This document shows, piece after piece, positions 52,271-64,000 of a DNA stretch of 64,000 nucleotides. Below the pieces are notes generated by a model, which saw only the letters and a program-made list of their open reading frames with translations, had not been told where the DNA came from and searched no databases. The DNA is taken from NCBI GenBank assembly GCA_017654935.2, contig CM065682.1, positions 77,638,080 through 77,702,079 of the forward strand. The letters run 5' to 3'. The first letter of the stretch is position 1; each line of letters opens with the position of its first letter. This stretch comes from Phymorhynchus buccinoides. Its lineage: Eukaryota > Mollusca > Gastropoda > Neogastropoda > Raphitomidae. The position numbers were made by a program, and so were the translations under genes.

Positions 52271-52503
52271 CCCGTTAAAAACTGAACTTCTAGTAGGCTA
52301 AGCTCGCCTGTCGGAATTTCCAGCACTCGTCACCCAGCACGCGTGAACTGCGGTCTCGATGTCCCCCCCCCCCCCCTGACCCTGTACCCTGCCGGGGGCC
52401 ATGGGTCCCTGGATCCCAGCCTTTCATTTTTTTTTTCATTTTGGGGAGTTGCACCCATGGATGCATTTTTTGCTCCTTTACAGTGTTGTTACGTGTGCCA
52501 CAG

Positions 52504-52751
52504 GAGACTCCTGGCCCGGCTGGTTATCCTGGTTTCCAACATGTGCGGGCCCTGGTTCAGCTGCTGTGACCACTGCGCTTTCAACCGGCAGTCTCCAACA
52601 GATATGCTGAAGAGATCGTCCAGGCTTACAATCGCCTGGAACTTCGCGACAAGAGGCCAGTGAAGATGACAGAGCGCTTCCCATCCGTTGTCAGAGGACG
52701 CTTCAAGGCCAAGGGTCACACAGACTCCCCCGGAGTGGTTGCCTCAAGCCG
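52504..52751 (+). pseudogene. Uncharacterised family module B exon, copy 2, in-frame TGA
   Basis: Identical layout to 35098-35345: ETPGPAGYPGFQHVRALVQL, TGA at 52567-52569, then SNRYAEEIVQAYNRLELRDK and GRFKAKGHTDSPGVV, donor CG|GTTAGC. The shared TGA argues against a sequencing error in one copy. Confidence 0.65.
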
Positions 52752-53629
52752 GTTAGCATTTGTTATATGTCATTGTATCTCTGTGTATCTATTACGTTTC
52801 ATTGTCTGCATCAGAAATATTCAAATGAAAGTGTGTTGGTTTTTTCTTTTGATTTTGCTTTCCGAACTGAAAACAAATTTGCCTTAGTTCCCTCTTCACC
52901 ACCGGAAGAATGAGGGCGTTTAACAGGCATCACTTTGCCTATATGGCAAGTTTTATATATCTTTTTTTACTTGTATGTGCTTGTTATCCTTTTTTACTGT
53001 TTAAAAAACCCAACTGGATCCGATAAATAGAATAGAGTGGCTGAACGTTTCCAGCACTGTGGACTTATGTGCTACAGGGTGCAATGATGGAGGTGTCATG
53101 TTATGAATTGCACTGTATGTTTTGTTGTTTACTGGTTGTTGAACGTTGGTCAGATACATTGATGAGTGTTTTGTAATAAGTGGTCAAGCTTTACGTGGTG
53201 ACAGTCCTGAGATGACCATAGCTGTTGACTGGACTATAATGGAAAAAAACCATAAAATAAAATCACAGGATCTCGTACCAGAGATCTTGCCCGGCCCGGA
53301 ACACCCTGCTCATTCACCCTTGCCTCCTTCATTTTCACTAATTGCTTGTTGCTCCTGGAAAAAAAAGAGAAAGGAAAGTATACATTTTTAGCCAGAACAA
53401 AAAATAGCACAAAAAAACAAACAAACCAAGAAACAAAAACTAAAATATACAAATAAATCATGCAGCTTGTTGTTGAAACAAGACATGACAAGAACAACAA
53501 AATCAAAGCAACATCATCAATGTCGTTGATGAAAAGTATCTAAATCAACCACTACATAAACGCCACAAATTGCACAACATTGCGTTAAGAGGACATTAAC
53601 ATTCACTGACCAGTCTCTGATCGTGCCCT

Positions 53630-53815
53630 GATTGAGGTCTGGTAGCTGCAGGCCTGTGTTGCCCATCACCAGATGGCTGTCCAGCACTGCGCTGATTGAG
53701 GTCTGGTAGCTGCAGGCCTGTGTTGCCCATCACCAGATGGCTGTCCAGCACTGCGCTGATTGAGGTCTGGTAGCTGCAGGCCTGTGTTGCCCATCGCCAG
53801 ATGGCTGTCCAGCAC
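53630..53815. repeat. 64-bp minisatellite, first part, copy 2
   Basis: Three units as at 36203-36393. Confidence 0.9.
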
Positions 53816-53817
53816 TA

Positions 53818-55394
53818 CAGTACACCCCGCTTATAGTAAAGTGCAGGGGAGCAAGGCTTTTCCTTTACTATAACAGGTTTTTCTTATAAACGATGTTCGG
53901 ATATAGTAAAGTTTTGATGGTATTTTTTATCTTATCCGATGACGTTTTTCAAAGTCAAAGCTAACGTAAAATACTAAATATAAACCCATCATCAAATCAA
54001 AATACAGCAAAACTCGGTTATAAGAAAATCGAAGGGAGATGATGTTTTGTTTATCCAAGTTTTCTTATATCCGAAACTCAGATATAAGAAAACATTTTGA
54101 AGTTTTTTTCCCTTGTCTCTCTACCACCAACACAAAAGAACTCATATTTTTTTCTTCTACTCAACATTTATTTTGCACAGAATACTGAAGGAAAGTATGG
54201 AATAAAGGAACAAAAACAACTCAATTAGTCTTGTAATCTAGTGCCTGTACTGTTTAGAATGTCTGTGACACAACTGGTTTGATGTAAACTTTCCCTTTTT
54301 GGAACGACTTCAATTTTCTCGGAACATCCTTTCAGTTCAGGTCCAACTCACTTTTAAAGACACACTGACCCAACACGATTAAATCCCTTGTTTTTTTCTG
54401 GGTAGCTGTGACCCACATACAAATTGCCCCAACTTCAAATTGAGGCTGCTCTTGAAAATGATGTTTCGTTTTCAATTTGGGGGCATTTGTATGGGAGTCA
54501 AACCTGGTCAAAACAAGATTTTGTACCAGCTATAAGAAGGAAAACAGGTGGAACCCGTGATTTTGACTCATGATCTGGGGGGTCTTTAAGAAAATGTTGT
54601 CAATGGTAATTCGCTTATAAGTAAATAGAACTCGCTTATAAGAAAATGAACTGCAAACCAACTCTCTTGTATGACATAATTTTCTTATATCCAAGTTTCC
54701 ATTGCGGATGGGAGAAAAAAAATTGCTTGCTTATAACCGAGTTTTCTTATAAGCGAGTTTCTTATATCCCAGTTTTGATCATAGATAAGAAAGAAGTTCG
54801 GCAGGGAAATTTTTTTTGCTTCATTGTAAGCGAGTTTTCTTATAAGCGAGTTTCTTATAAGCGGATTCGGCTGTATATATATTTTTTTTAGGATTCATTT
54901 TTTTCCACTAATTAATGAGGGGAAAGAAACATGTTTTTGAGTGCCTTTCAATTTCGTTGAAGGTGGGTAGAGGGAGTAGTGAGACTGAGTATACATTGAT
55001 GACGTATTTACAAAGGTCAGGAAGAGGACAATTTTTTTTTTATTGTAAGAGGAGGAACCACAAATGACTTTACTATAGGAGTTTTTAAAATTTTAATTAT
55101 AACCCAGTTGTTATTATGGGTGGGTGGGGGGAGTGGTGAGACTGTGACGCATACATTGGTGATGTATTTACAAAGGTCACAAGAGGACTTTTTTTTTTTT
55201 ATTGTAACCAAGGAGCCAGTCCTGTGGGGAACCAAAAGTAACTTTACTATAGCAGGTTTTTTATTATAACCGAGTTGCTACTATCCGAGGTCTATTTAGT
55301 AATAAAACAGTAGACCTTTGGCCGGGAACCAGTGCTTTCCTTTACTGTAACCGAAATTTCTTATAACCGAGTTTACTATAAACGGGGAGTACTG
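53818..55394. mobile_element. pogo/Tigger-like TIR element in minisatellite, copy 2
   Basis: Same as 36396-37988, with a clean TA on both sides. Confidence 0.88.
54005..54873. mobile_element. Nested TIR element, copy 2
   Basis: Same as 36586-37463; TA flanks at 54003-54004 and 54874-54875. Confidence 0.85.
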
Positions 55395-55396
55395 TA

Positions 55397-55575
55397 CGCT
55401 GATTGAGGTCTGGTAGCTGCAGGCCTGTGTTGCCCATCACCAGATGGCTGTCCAGCACTGCGCTGATTGAGGTCTGGTAGCTGCAGGCCTGTGTTGCCCA
55501 TCACCAGATGGCTGTCCAGCACTGTGCTGATTGAGGTCTGGTAGCTGCAGGCCTGTGTTGCCCATCACCAGATGG
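55397..55575. repeat. 64-bp minisatellite, last part, copy 2
   Basis: Three units as at 37992-38175. Confidence 0.9.
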
Positions 55576-56446
55576 CTGTCCCAGACCCGTTTACCATTCC
55601 GGTTTAGCTGGAATTATTCCGGAAATTTGCTAAAATTCCGGGTAAAATAATAAATTCCGGGTGAACGCTGAAAATTCCGGGATTTTGAAAAACCTTCTAT
55701 TATTTGTTTCCGTTCGTAGGAAAAGACGCAAGGGTTGACCGAAACGTGTACCTAACATGCTACGTCATCAGAAAGCGGTTTTTGCCAGGGCCAATGAAAT
55801 GCTCAGAATATGGCCGTGCAAGGCTGCACAGTGTGATTATGTTATAAGGCAAGGAATAATAATTTTATACTATATTTATTTCCAGTGCTCAAATGTAGAG
55901 TCCCGAAGGGGGGGGGGGGGGGGGGGGGGGCTACAAATTCCACCCCGCCCTCGCTATCATACAGTTGAACATATAATGTTTTATTATTATTAAAAAACGT
56001 TTTGTTATGGGAGCCCAGGTACAAGTGAAGAGTGGGATAGGGTGGTGAGGGAGGTTAACGATTCTTTCATGTTTGGAGCAGGGGGAGGGAGGGAGAGGGA
56101 CCCCTCCTCCCCCGCCCCAAACAGAGGAAAGGCGCCGTGTACAGAGGTCCTGCACGAGTGCAGTGGGACCCAGGCGCCGTGGCGTGACGCTGTGGCGTGA
56201 CGGCTAAGAAGGCACACCCCCGGAGTTCGGGCCGCGCACCCATCCACAGGGGGGAAGGGAGTAAAAAAGGTGCTCAAAAAGAGCCAGCACTAATGGTAAG
56301 GCGTGCTGTGTATTAAAAAGAGGGGGGGTGGGGGGTATAAGGGAAATGGAGTGTGGTCAGGTACGCGGACCGCTGTCCGGGGGGACCCCTCCCTCACCAG
56401 TGTAAAGCTTGTATTAGGGCTGAGGTGATAATTTGTTAGTATTTAA

Positions 56447-57913
56447 TTAAAATTCGTGGCCGAAGGAGGAGTTCTTGATAGCCTCCACGAACCAGACAAC
56501 GGGGGACCATTCCTGTGGGCCTCGGGTTAGAATAGAATTTTGGGTGAAGGGGATTTTTAATGTTTTTAATTTATCTAGAAATGTTGAGAGTTGTTTTTGA
56601 ATATAATTACAAGGGGTAAACAGATGGTCAAGGTCCAAAATGTTATTACAGTTACAGGACAGTTTTTTAAATTTACAATAATAAGACCTTGTTCTTAATC
56701 GAAAAATTAAGGATTGTGTTTTGGGAGGGATGGGAAGGAATAGTCCCCCTTGAACTATTTTAGGGTCCTAGGAGTGGGTTTTGGCATATGATTCCAGTTC
56801 TTTTGCCCACTCCTGGTGTGTTGATTTTTTTAGCAGTGTTTTGGCTTCACCTACTGACAGTTTAATAGAAACAATATTGCCGGAGTGACCCGAGGCGGCC
56901 GACTTTGCGTCTCTGTCGGCCAGATCGTTTCCGACCAGCCCACAGTGGGATGGGATCCATACTAAGAGAACTTGTGTTCCTCTAAGATGTAACTGGTGTG
57001 TTAGTTTTCTAATTTCATTTTTGATTTCTGCGCGGTTATGTTTATTTCCTTGTAGGGCTTTGATTGATGAGAGGGAGTCTGAAAATATTACAATCTGAAA
57101 TGGTGAAATTGGGAGATTATTTATGAAGGCCAATGCTTCCAGAATAGCCCAGAGCTCGGCGGAAAAAATAGAAATGTTATTATTAAGTTGGAACGATTTG
57201 GAAATTTTCAGACTTGGGATATGAAAGTCGCATCCTATTTTGTTATTATTTAAGAGGGAGCCATCTGTGTAAATTGATAAATAATGTCTTAGGTTATATA
57301 TTTTTTCTTTAGCAGCTGCTGTAAGATAATTAGAATCGTTTTCTTTGTTATAGAGGAGATGAAGATTAATATCAATATCTGGTGGATCCCAATCCCACTG
57401 AGGGGGTCTGTGCTGGGGGAAGGCTGCAATATTGTTAAGGGGTACTTTTTTCATCAGATCTTGGGTATAATCATAAATATTAATAACATTTTTAGAGGTG
57501 GCAAAGTATGGGTCTGCGAAAGATGTTAGAAATTCGTCTTCAGTGAAGTTGTTGGTAGCATATAGACGAACTAGAAATGAGGCACAGTTAAGTTTAATTA
57601 AATGTGTTAGTGGCATCCAGTCGATGTCTCTGTATATAAGGAATGTTATTGCATACTTTGGGAGGCCCAGGGCAGTCTTTAGTGCTTTGGATTCAAAACG
57701 TTGAAGGGTTGTTAGATTTTGTTTAGACAGGGAGTAAAAGGCTTCCATGCCATATATAAGTCTGCTTCGTACCAGTGTACGTACTAGGTAGGTCAGGAAT
57801 TTGGGGTCTTTTGCCCATGGTTGTCGTGCAATGACTTTTATAAAATTAAGTGCTTTATGAGCTTTCTGGGTTAAATAGTTAATATGATCGTTCCAGGATA
57901 AGTTACATGTCAA
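56447..57913 (-). pseudogene. LINE RNase H and C-terminal region, copy 2
   Basis: As 39070-40536: YTDGS, SAELWAILEAL, FSDSLSSIKAL and WIPSHCGLVGNDLADRDAK, with TAG at 56768-56770 and the Cys/His tail SCNCNNILDLDHLFTPC beyond it. One residue differs in the thumb (RSRLIYGME versus RSRLTYGME). Confidence 0.88.
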
Positions 57914-58994
57914 AAAATGACACCAAGAATTTTAACAGATTTTACTGATGGTTTAATGACGTTATCTATTTTAATGGTGAGGTCGTCAACCTTTGTTGTT
58001 GAAAAAACTATAAACTCACATTTTTGTGGGGCAACTGTAAATCCATTACTATGTAAATAATCAGTTATTTTGTTTGTGTTGGATTGGTGTATCTGCAAAT
58101 CAGGATCTAAGCTGTAATAATTTCCAGGGGGGGTGTTAATGGACCAGATTGCGATATCGTCAGCGTACATAGATATCTTACAATTATGCAGTTTTAGTTT
58201 ATAAATGTCATGAACCATGATGTTAAATAGTATGGGAGCTATGATACTGCCCTGGGGCACTCCCATGTCAAGATGGTGAGACATCGACAAGGATTGACCC
58301 ACTTTCACTCTTAGACTTCGGTTATGTAAGAATGAAAGAATAAAGTTAAATATGTTGCCCTCTATACCGAGACTGCTGAGTTTGTCGAGGAGTCTCCCAT
58401 GCCAGACTGAGTCGTAGGCCCCTTTTATGTCGAAAAAGGTGGCCAGGACTTTTCTGCGACGTGCAAAGGAGCGTCTGACATGGGAGGTAAGTCTAACGAC
58501 TTGTTCCATGCAATTTCTATGTGCACGGAACCCTGCTTGAAATTTGGGGATAATGTTGTTTTTGTCTAGAAAATATTCCAGTCTATATTTTACGATACGC
58601 TTGTAGATTTTGCCCGGGTGAGGGAGATGGGGCGGTAGTTTTTGGGATCCCTAGCCGGTTTTCCTGGCTTCAGGATCCCAACTACCTGTGCCTCCTTCCA
58701 GGCCTGAGGAACGGTTCCCCCCTCCCAACACTTGGAGTAAAAATCATGTAAAATATTATGAAAAGATTGGGGGAGTTCTTTTATTAGTTTATAGGAGATA
58801 GGATCTTCTCCTGTAGCTTTACAGGGTTTTTTAATTAAATTAATGGATGCAGCAACCTCAGTAATTTTCAGAGGGGCATTAATATAGTGCGAGTTATCGT
58901 TCGATTTTATATGGTGGGGGTTACTTTGGCGCTTGATTTTTTCTTTTGTAGGGAGAAATTTAGTCTGGCTAGCTTGAGCGAATGTTTCTGCCAA
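57910..58994 (-). pseudogene. LINE reverse transcriptase, copy 2, frameshifted
   Basis: All palm motifs are present (FDIKGAYDSVWHGRL, MGVPQGSIIAPILF, MYADDIAIW), but the N-terminal and core parts lie in different frames because of the deletion near 58615. It is not functional as it stands. Confidence 0.88.
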
Positions 58995-59003
58995 GGTGTT
59001 AGT

Positions 59004-60140
59004 AGCAACTCAAAACTGGCGTCATTACGCTGTCCGCTTAGTAAAACTAGATCTAATTTTACCGATTTGTAACATGATATATCGGTGGATATTACACTGG
59101 TGGAAATAAAAACTGAACAAAAGAAACATTTTATCCTTTGTCTCTTTTCCTGTGTTGTTATTTTGTACCAGTACTAATAAGAAATGTTGACAACGAGCTG
59201 TTGAATTAACATACCTACTGACGTCGGAAGAAGTTCTTTAGACAACACTTACAACTGTGTGTGCAGGAAAACTAAACTCTAAATAGGTCAGTGTTTGGGG
59301 CATTAAAAATAACTGCATGCAGGCGTTAGGGAAGGCTTATTGTAGATCTAGTGATTTGCGCTAACTCTGATTCGCTAAATTCCAAGAGAAAGCTTTAAAT
59401 AAAGTCCTTTAAATGGAGGCTTGTCCAGGTATTCTCACCAAACACGTGCATTCCATATTCATTCGAAAGATCAATATCTTTTCTGCAAAGTTCAGTTAAA
59501 ATAAATGCCTAGATCAATAGTGACCAATTTAGAGTTTCTGTCAAAGAGACCAAGCATGTAGGGTTTTTCGACGTTCTATCAGAATGACGCAGCACGACGT
59601 CATGGCGAGTTGAGTCAAGTAAACAAAGGCAGTTGTTTTACAAAACGAACTGGATAACTGCCCTTAGGGCATTGACAGTCAATTTAAATAGCTCTGTGGA
59701 TAAAGTGGTGTCTGCTTGTTAGCTTAATCCAATATTTTTTGCATGGAAGTAAATGTTTATTGAAAAAAAAACACTACTTTATTATGCTCAGTCTGGCCAG
59801 CTAGCTAAAACCTTTGGTGACGATGTCGTGGTAGGGGTATGTGCTCAAAATCTACTTGGTTATTTAATGTTGAAGCCCAGAGCACATCTTCTTGGTATTA
59901 TTTGAATAAGGGAAAGGCTTAAGAGCCGGGATGCTATATTTCTTATTAATGATAACTTTCATGTTATCCAGAAATATAAGTTTCTTGTGGTCACGTGATC
60001 AGTGATCAATTTATTGTTTCACAGATGAAGTCAGACCCAGATCTAGATCTCGTAGCTTGTGATTATTTACGCTTATATATAGTAGATCTAGGTATAATAG
60101 ATCTATCTGCAATTTTTCTCTTCGCATGGGCATTATACTG
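59004..60140. other. No gene seen
   Basis: Unique-looking AT-rich sequence after the duplicated segment. No ORF over about 60 codons with recognisable content and no repeat matched elsewhere in the window. Confidence 0.55.
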
Positions 60141-60149
60141 AACAGGTTT

Positions 60150-60377
60150 ATAACGCGCGCGCGTGTGTGGATGTGTGTGTGCGTGCACGCGCATGTGTTT
60201 GTGTAAGTGTGTGTGTGTGCATGCTTGCGTGCATGTTCATGCGTGTGTATATGTGTTTGCCAGGGCCAGACAGACCGATAGAGACAGAGTATGTGTAGGC
60301 CTGTGTGTACATGGGACAGGCCTACACATACTCTGTCTCATGATGGGTGGTGCCGGTGGCAATGAGAGTGCGGTGGA

Positions 60378-60451
<74 letters not shown>

Positions 60452-60575
60452 GTGTGTGTGTGTGTGTATGTGTGTGTGAGAGAGAGAGAGAGTGTGTGTG
60501 CGTGCGTGCGTGCGCGCGCGTATGTGTGTGCGTGACTGTGCATGTGTTTGCATGTGCGTGTTGTTCTTGTTCTTC
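60150..60575. repeat. GT and CT microsatellites
   Basis: GT/GC-rich tract at 60150-60260, CT tract at about 60380-60446, then GT and GA runs. A hairpin lies within (60281-60339). ORFs here are repeat shadows. Confidence 0.9.
60281..60339. repeat. Perfect 24-bp inverted repeat, 11-bp loop
   Basis: The left arm starts GAGACAGAGTATGTGTAGGC and the right arm ends GCCTACACATACTCTGTCTC. The loop is GTGTACATGGG. Confidence 0.85.
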
Positions 60576-60904
60576 AGTTTAACGTCCTTCCACTAAAAGT
60601 GATTCAGACAGTATTATAATTAGTGTTGGGTATGTGTAGGCCCTACCGGTATTATACCAGTATTTTTTCGACATACCGATATTTTGTACTGGCTGGGTTG
60701 CTGGAGATCCATTTAGGGCCTACAGTTTTTTTAAACACAAGGAAGAGCTCTTTCAGAAAGTCCAATGGGTACGTGTGGCTAAGAAATCCCCCTAAATGCC
60801 TGACCTCATACTCTTTCTATATATTGTCCTTACCCCCCACCCCCTCTTTCTCTCTATCAATATATGCAAATACGCACACACACGCGCGCGCACACGCATA
60901 CACA

Positions 60905-61898
60905 CCCACACAACAACAACATACAGTATTTATATGGCGCTGAATCTTGATATAAATCAAATCAAAGCGCACACACACGTTAGCATTCATAACGCATTCA
61001 AACAAAAATGCAATACAAAGCGAGCACACACGTTTGACATAAATGGTATACAGCAGAAACAGACCTAAAGGCAAGAGAGAGAGAAGAGAAAGAGAGTGGA
61101 GCCTCAATTACGGGGGAACAGGTGGGTTTTGAGGTTAGATTTGAAGGCTGAGAGGGTCGATCGCTGATGGAGGGAAAGAGGAAGTTTGTTCCAAGATGTC
61201 GGTCCTGAGACAGCAAAAGAGCGCCGACCAACAGTTGAAAGCTTATACCTAGGGATCTGGAGAGAAAGCGGGTCAGAAACTGAACGTAAAGTGCGAGCTG
61301 GCGTATAGATGGAAATATTGTCGCAGAGGTAAGATGGAGCAGCTTTATGGATAGATTTATAGCAAAGGGTGTTTAATTTATACTCAATTCTGTCTGTGAC
61401 AGGAAGCCAGTGCAAAGAACGGAGAAGAGGGCTAACATGATCAAACTTTTTCTTCCTAAGGACAAGACGAGCAGCTGTGTTTTGAATACGCTGGAGACAA
61501 GATAGAGAAGAGACTGATAGGCCAGAAAGGAGAGCATTACAGTAGTCAAAACGAGATATGATGAGGGAAGTAACAAGTTTTGCTGTGGCTTCATCTGAGA
61601 GATATTTACGAATATAGCGGATGCGACGAATTTGATAGTAGCAGGACTGCCAGGTCTGAGTCAGGAAACTCTGCATGGAAAGGATATTGTCCAAAGTGAC
61701 ACCTAAGTTTTTGACAGAGTCTGAGAGGGGAATTATATTGTTACCCAGTTGGATTGACTCTATGGAAACAGAGGCTAGTTTGTTTTTTGTTCCTACAAGC
61801 ATTGCTTCGGTTTTTTCACCATTTAATTGAAGTTTATTTTGAACCATCCAATTTTGAATATCAATATAGCCATGCAATATAGCCACACACCCATGCAC
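60905..61898 (-). mobile_element. CR1/L2-like LINE, 5'-truncated
   Basis: The minus-strand ORF 61104-61898 encodes the C-terminal third of the ORF2 protein: MVQNKLQLNGEKTEAMLVGT, LGVTLDNILSMQSFL, LIISRFDYCNALLSGLSV, LHWLPVTDRIEYKLNTLC, YTPARTLRSVSDPLSLQIPR, RRSFAVSGPTSWNKLPLSLH and FKSNLKTHLF before a stop. The catalytic YADD motif lies upstream and is absent. The 3' UTR ends with GCGCCATATAAATACTG and a TTG simple repeat, as in the element at 20440. The ORF is open over 264 codons, so insertion may be fairly recent. Confidence 0.9.
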
Positions 61899-62149
61899 TC
61901 ATACACACAAAAACACGCGCGCTTGCGCGCGCGTGTTTGTATGTGCAAAATGGCAGCTCAAACCAAAAAAGTAAACAGTTTAAACAGTCGATCTGTCGAT
62001 CATTAGGCCTATATTAATGCTTACAAATAGGCCTATGTAAACCTAGTTCTGCTCAAGTATTGCTAAAAGTGATAATTATTTTTTTCAAATACTATCATTT
62101 CTAGCCTGACTTGTATAGCCCTATTTTTATTCTTTTGTCTCAAGAAATG

Positions 62150-62300
62150 CTTTAGACACGCGCGCACGCACGCACGAACACACATACTCACACGCGCGCA
62201 CACTCAAAACATTAATGTATGTGTGTGTGTGCACTTGTGCATGCTTTTTTGCATGCATGCGTGCACACATACGGAGACAAACATGCACACGCATAGAAAG
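62150..62300. repeat. GT/CA-rich tract
   Basis: Mixed CA, CG and GT runs around 62157-62300. No coding signal. Confidence 0.7.
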
Positions 62301-62509
62301 AACATTCATGGAAACAAAATTAGTCAATCACTTCCCAATAAAAGTTCTTATAGTTAGGCCTATACCCACATCTCCCCACTCCTTCCCAGGTCTCTCTTTC
62401 GCTCTGTGTGTGCTGTCTGTCTATACCCACCCCCCTCTCTCTCTCTTTGTTTTGTGTATTATCCCCTTCAAATAGGGCTTATGGACTTTACTTGAATAAA
62501 GTATCGTTA

Positions 62510-62511
<2 letters not shown>

Positions 62512-62591
<80 letters not shown>

Positions 62592-62592
62592 C
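62512..62592. repeat. CT microsatellite
   Basis: Nearly pure CT run preceded by GACTTTACTTGAATAAAGTA, which resembles a LINE or SINE 3' tail but is too short to assign. Confidence 0.95.
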
Positions 62593-62808
62593 ATTGCTTC
62601 TGTCTAATGAAAATCATAACCTAGGCTATGTAAATACATGTATGCGTATAAAGCTTATTTGGCTAGGACAGATGCACTCAAAGAATGATTGCAGCATGCT
62701 TTCATAATGATGCTATCTGCTCTTAAATTCTACGTTTACGTAAACTCTGATTTGTTTGGGCCCGTGGCCTAACAAATTAAATTATTTCATACTTCAGACT
62801 CCCACCCC

Positions 62809-62810
<2 letters not shown>

Positions 62811-62897
<87 letters not shown>
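62811..62897. repeat. CT microsatellite
   Basis: Pure CT run of about 85 bp. Confidence 0.95.
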
Positions 62898-62900
<3 letters not shown>

Positions 62901-63510
62901 TTCACTCTCTCAGGATAGCACCTTTTTAAAATAAAATTATAATCAAACACCTGACCTGTGTTACTGTTATGGGGCGATGAATTGAGGGTAGCATTTCTTT
63001 TAAATGGCAATAATTACGTGGGTTGTTCATTACAGTTTGGCAACGTGTCAATAAAACAAAAACAAGGAAGTTCACAAACTTCAAACTTTTGCATTCCTGT
63101 GAAGAACACCTTTCCTTTTGTAATGCAAAGTTCCAGCTCTCTATGCCAGGTTTCAATGTTTTTTGGTAGCTTTTTTATGTAAGGGTCGGAGCTGTGATTT
63201 TGAGCTTTTTGTGAGGGCCCGTCCAACCAAAAACGCTAAGCTAATAAAAAGAAATTGAAAGTAACGTGGAGCTAAGTGAAGTCTTTAGAATAGTTGATTC
63301 GAACATTGATTATCTTACTCTTCTTGGAAACTGCTAGACAGAATTCTAGTTGCTTGTATAGTAACTGTAGCTGATATTTTCTGTTGATGCATGACAGAAA
63401 GCGTGTACATTGAAAGTCAAACGTCAAGGTTAATAAGCAGTTGACGTGAATTGTTTTTTGGCAGGCAAAGAAACAAACAAGGCCAACGGTCAAGGTTATC
63501 AAGGTCAATG
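62898..63510. other. No gene seen
   Basis: AT-rich sequence. Small frames on both strands show no motif. Confidence 0.5.
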
Positions 63511-63716
63511 TACCAGGGCTCCCAATCGTCCCGCAAAACAAGGGGTCACAGGGACTCCACTTACAGTATAGAGGGTCCTAGAGGCAGGATAGAGGGTCCC
63601 AGTGGCATTGCAAATGCTAAAAAGATTTTTTCTAGTGCATCTCTGGGACCCCCTGCACATTCTTTTAGAGGGTCCTTGAGAATGTTAGTGCTTCATAGAC
63701 CCCCTGGGAGCCCTGA
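63511..63716 (+). mobile_element. MITE-C, about 205 bp
   Basis: CAGGGCTCCCAATCGTCCCG at the left and CCCTGGGAGCCCTG at the right form the inverted ends. The body has AGTATAGAGGGTCCTAGAGG and the GGACCCCCTGCACATTC motif as in the other copies. Confidence 0.8.
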
Positions 63717-63739
63717 TGTACGTACATGTAGTTAAGAGT

Positions 63740-64000
63740 CTAACATATTACTTAAAGCTAATGTATCATCTTACCAGCTTTTAAGTAATATGTTACACAA
63801 AATTGTAGCTGATTCTGTACAGTATATCACATATTGTATATTGTAAAAGCAAAAAAATGGACCTCTCAAGGTCAAAGGTCAAAGTCAATACATGCCACTA
63901 GTTACCCAGTTGGGCATGTCAGTTTTAAGCAATATATCACTCTACAAAATTTGAAATTATTCTGTACAGTAGATCACAAGATTATTGCAAAGACAAACAT
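63740..64000. repeat. Diverged tandem pair at the window edge
   Basis: TTTTAAGTAATATGTTAC...TTCTGTACAGTATATCACA near 63780-63830 is echoed by TTTTAAGCAATATATCAC...TTCTGTACAGTAGATCACA near 63922-63978, a period of about 140 bp. The second unit runs close to the end of the window. Confidence 0.6.

Larger units (their letters stand above)
43606..59003 (+). repeat. Duplicated segment, copy 2 (~15.4 kb)
   Basis: Collinear with 26198-41630 in direct orientation. It starts in the middle of a MITE-C copy at the gap edge (43606-43732), and its right boundary falls within the LINE. Copy-specific changes include a lost codon in exon 46374, a 222-bp instead of 224-bp exon-duplication period, a ~20-bp insertion near 52920 and a short deletion in the reverse transcriptase near 58615. 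Confidence 0.95.
56300..59003 (-). mobile_element. I-group non-LTR retrotransposon with RT and RNase H, copy 2
   Basis: Minus strand: N-terminal RT part 58590-58994 (LAETFAQASQTKFLPTKEKI, GEDPISYKLIKELPQ), RT core with MYADDIAIW in 57910-58509, RNase H in 56768-57913 and tail in 56447-56767. A short deletion near 58615 breaks the RT frame after NYRPISL, which is intact in copy 1. The T6 slip and the TAG after KTHS are shared. At 59003 the sequence departs from copy 1. Confidence 0.88.

Overview
The window is animal nuclear DNA, most likely from a gastropod mollusc. The evidence is long introns with GT/AG borders, GC-rich coding exons in an AT-rich background, many CT/GT microsatellites, tRNA-headed SINEs and several non-LTR retrotransposon remains. 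The species assignment is inference. Two scaffold gaps of exactly 500 N lie at 14464-14963 and 43106-43605.

Region 1 (1-11676, + strand) carries the middle of a polycystin-1-like gene. Four exons splice in phase: 559-690, 3029-3313, 4973-6950 and 9846-11676. They encode the cysteine-containing region before the PKD array and then about 13 PKD/Ig-like domains. Neither end of the gene is in view. Its introns are filled with SINEs, TIR elements and minisatellites. Among these are two related elements with CAGACCTG termini, exact 6-bp target duplications and remnants of a BED-like zinc finger.

Region 2 (11.7-26 kb) is repeat-rich: a LINE RNase H fragment, a pogo/Tigger-like MITE, a CR1/L2-like tail and several MITEs. 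It also holds a terminal exon (16795-17374) of an uncharacterised multi-copy animal family whose C-terminal part I recognise only by layout (DUF6729-like; the name is from memory and tentative).

Region 3 (26198-41630 and 43606-59003) is one ~15.4-kb segment present twice in direct orientation about 17.4 kb apart, nearly identical apart from small indels. Each copy holds 5' to 3': a CR1-like tail on the minus strand, tandem repeats, exons of the same uncharacterised family (module A), a second paralogous exon with an in-frame TGA (module B), a 64-bp minisatellite split by two nested TIR elements, and a LINE with reverse transcriptase and RNase H. The second copy starts exactly at a 500-N gap. 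An uncollapsed alternative haplotype or a repeat-mediated misjoin is therefore as likely as a true tandem duplication.

Region 4 (59-64 kb) has no recognisable host gene. It contains microsatellites, a perfect 24-bp hairpin, a 5'-truncated CR1/L2-like element and one more copy of a short MITE family. The only convincing host genes are the polycystin-1-like gene and the uncharacterised family. No non-coding RNA gene independent of a SINE was seen.
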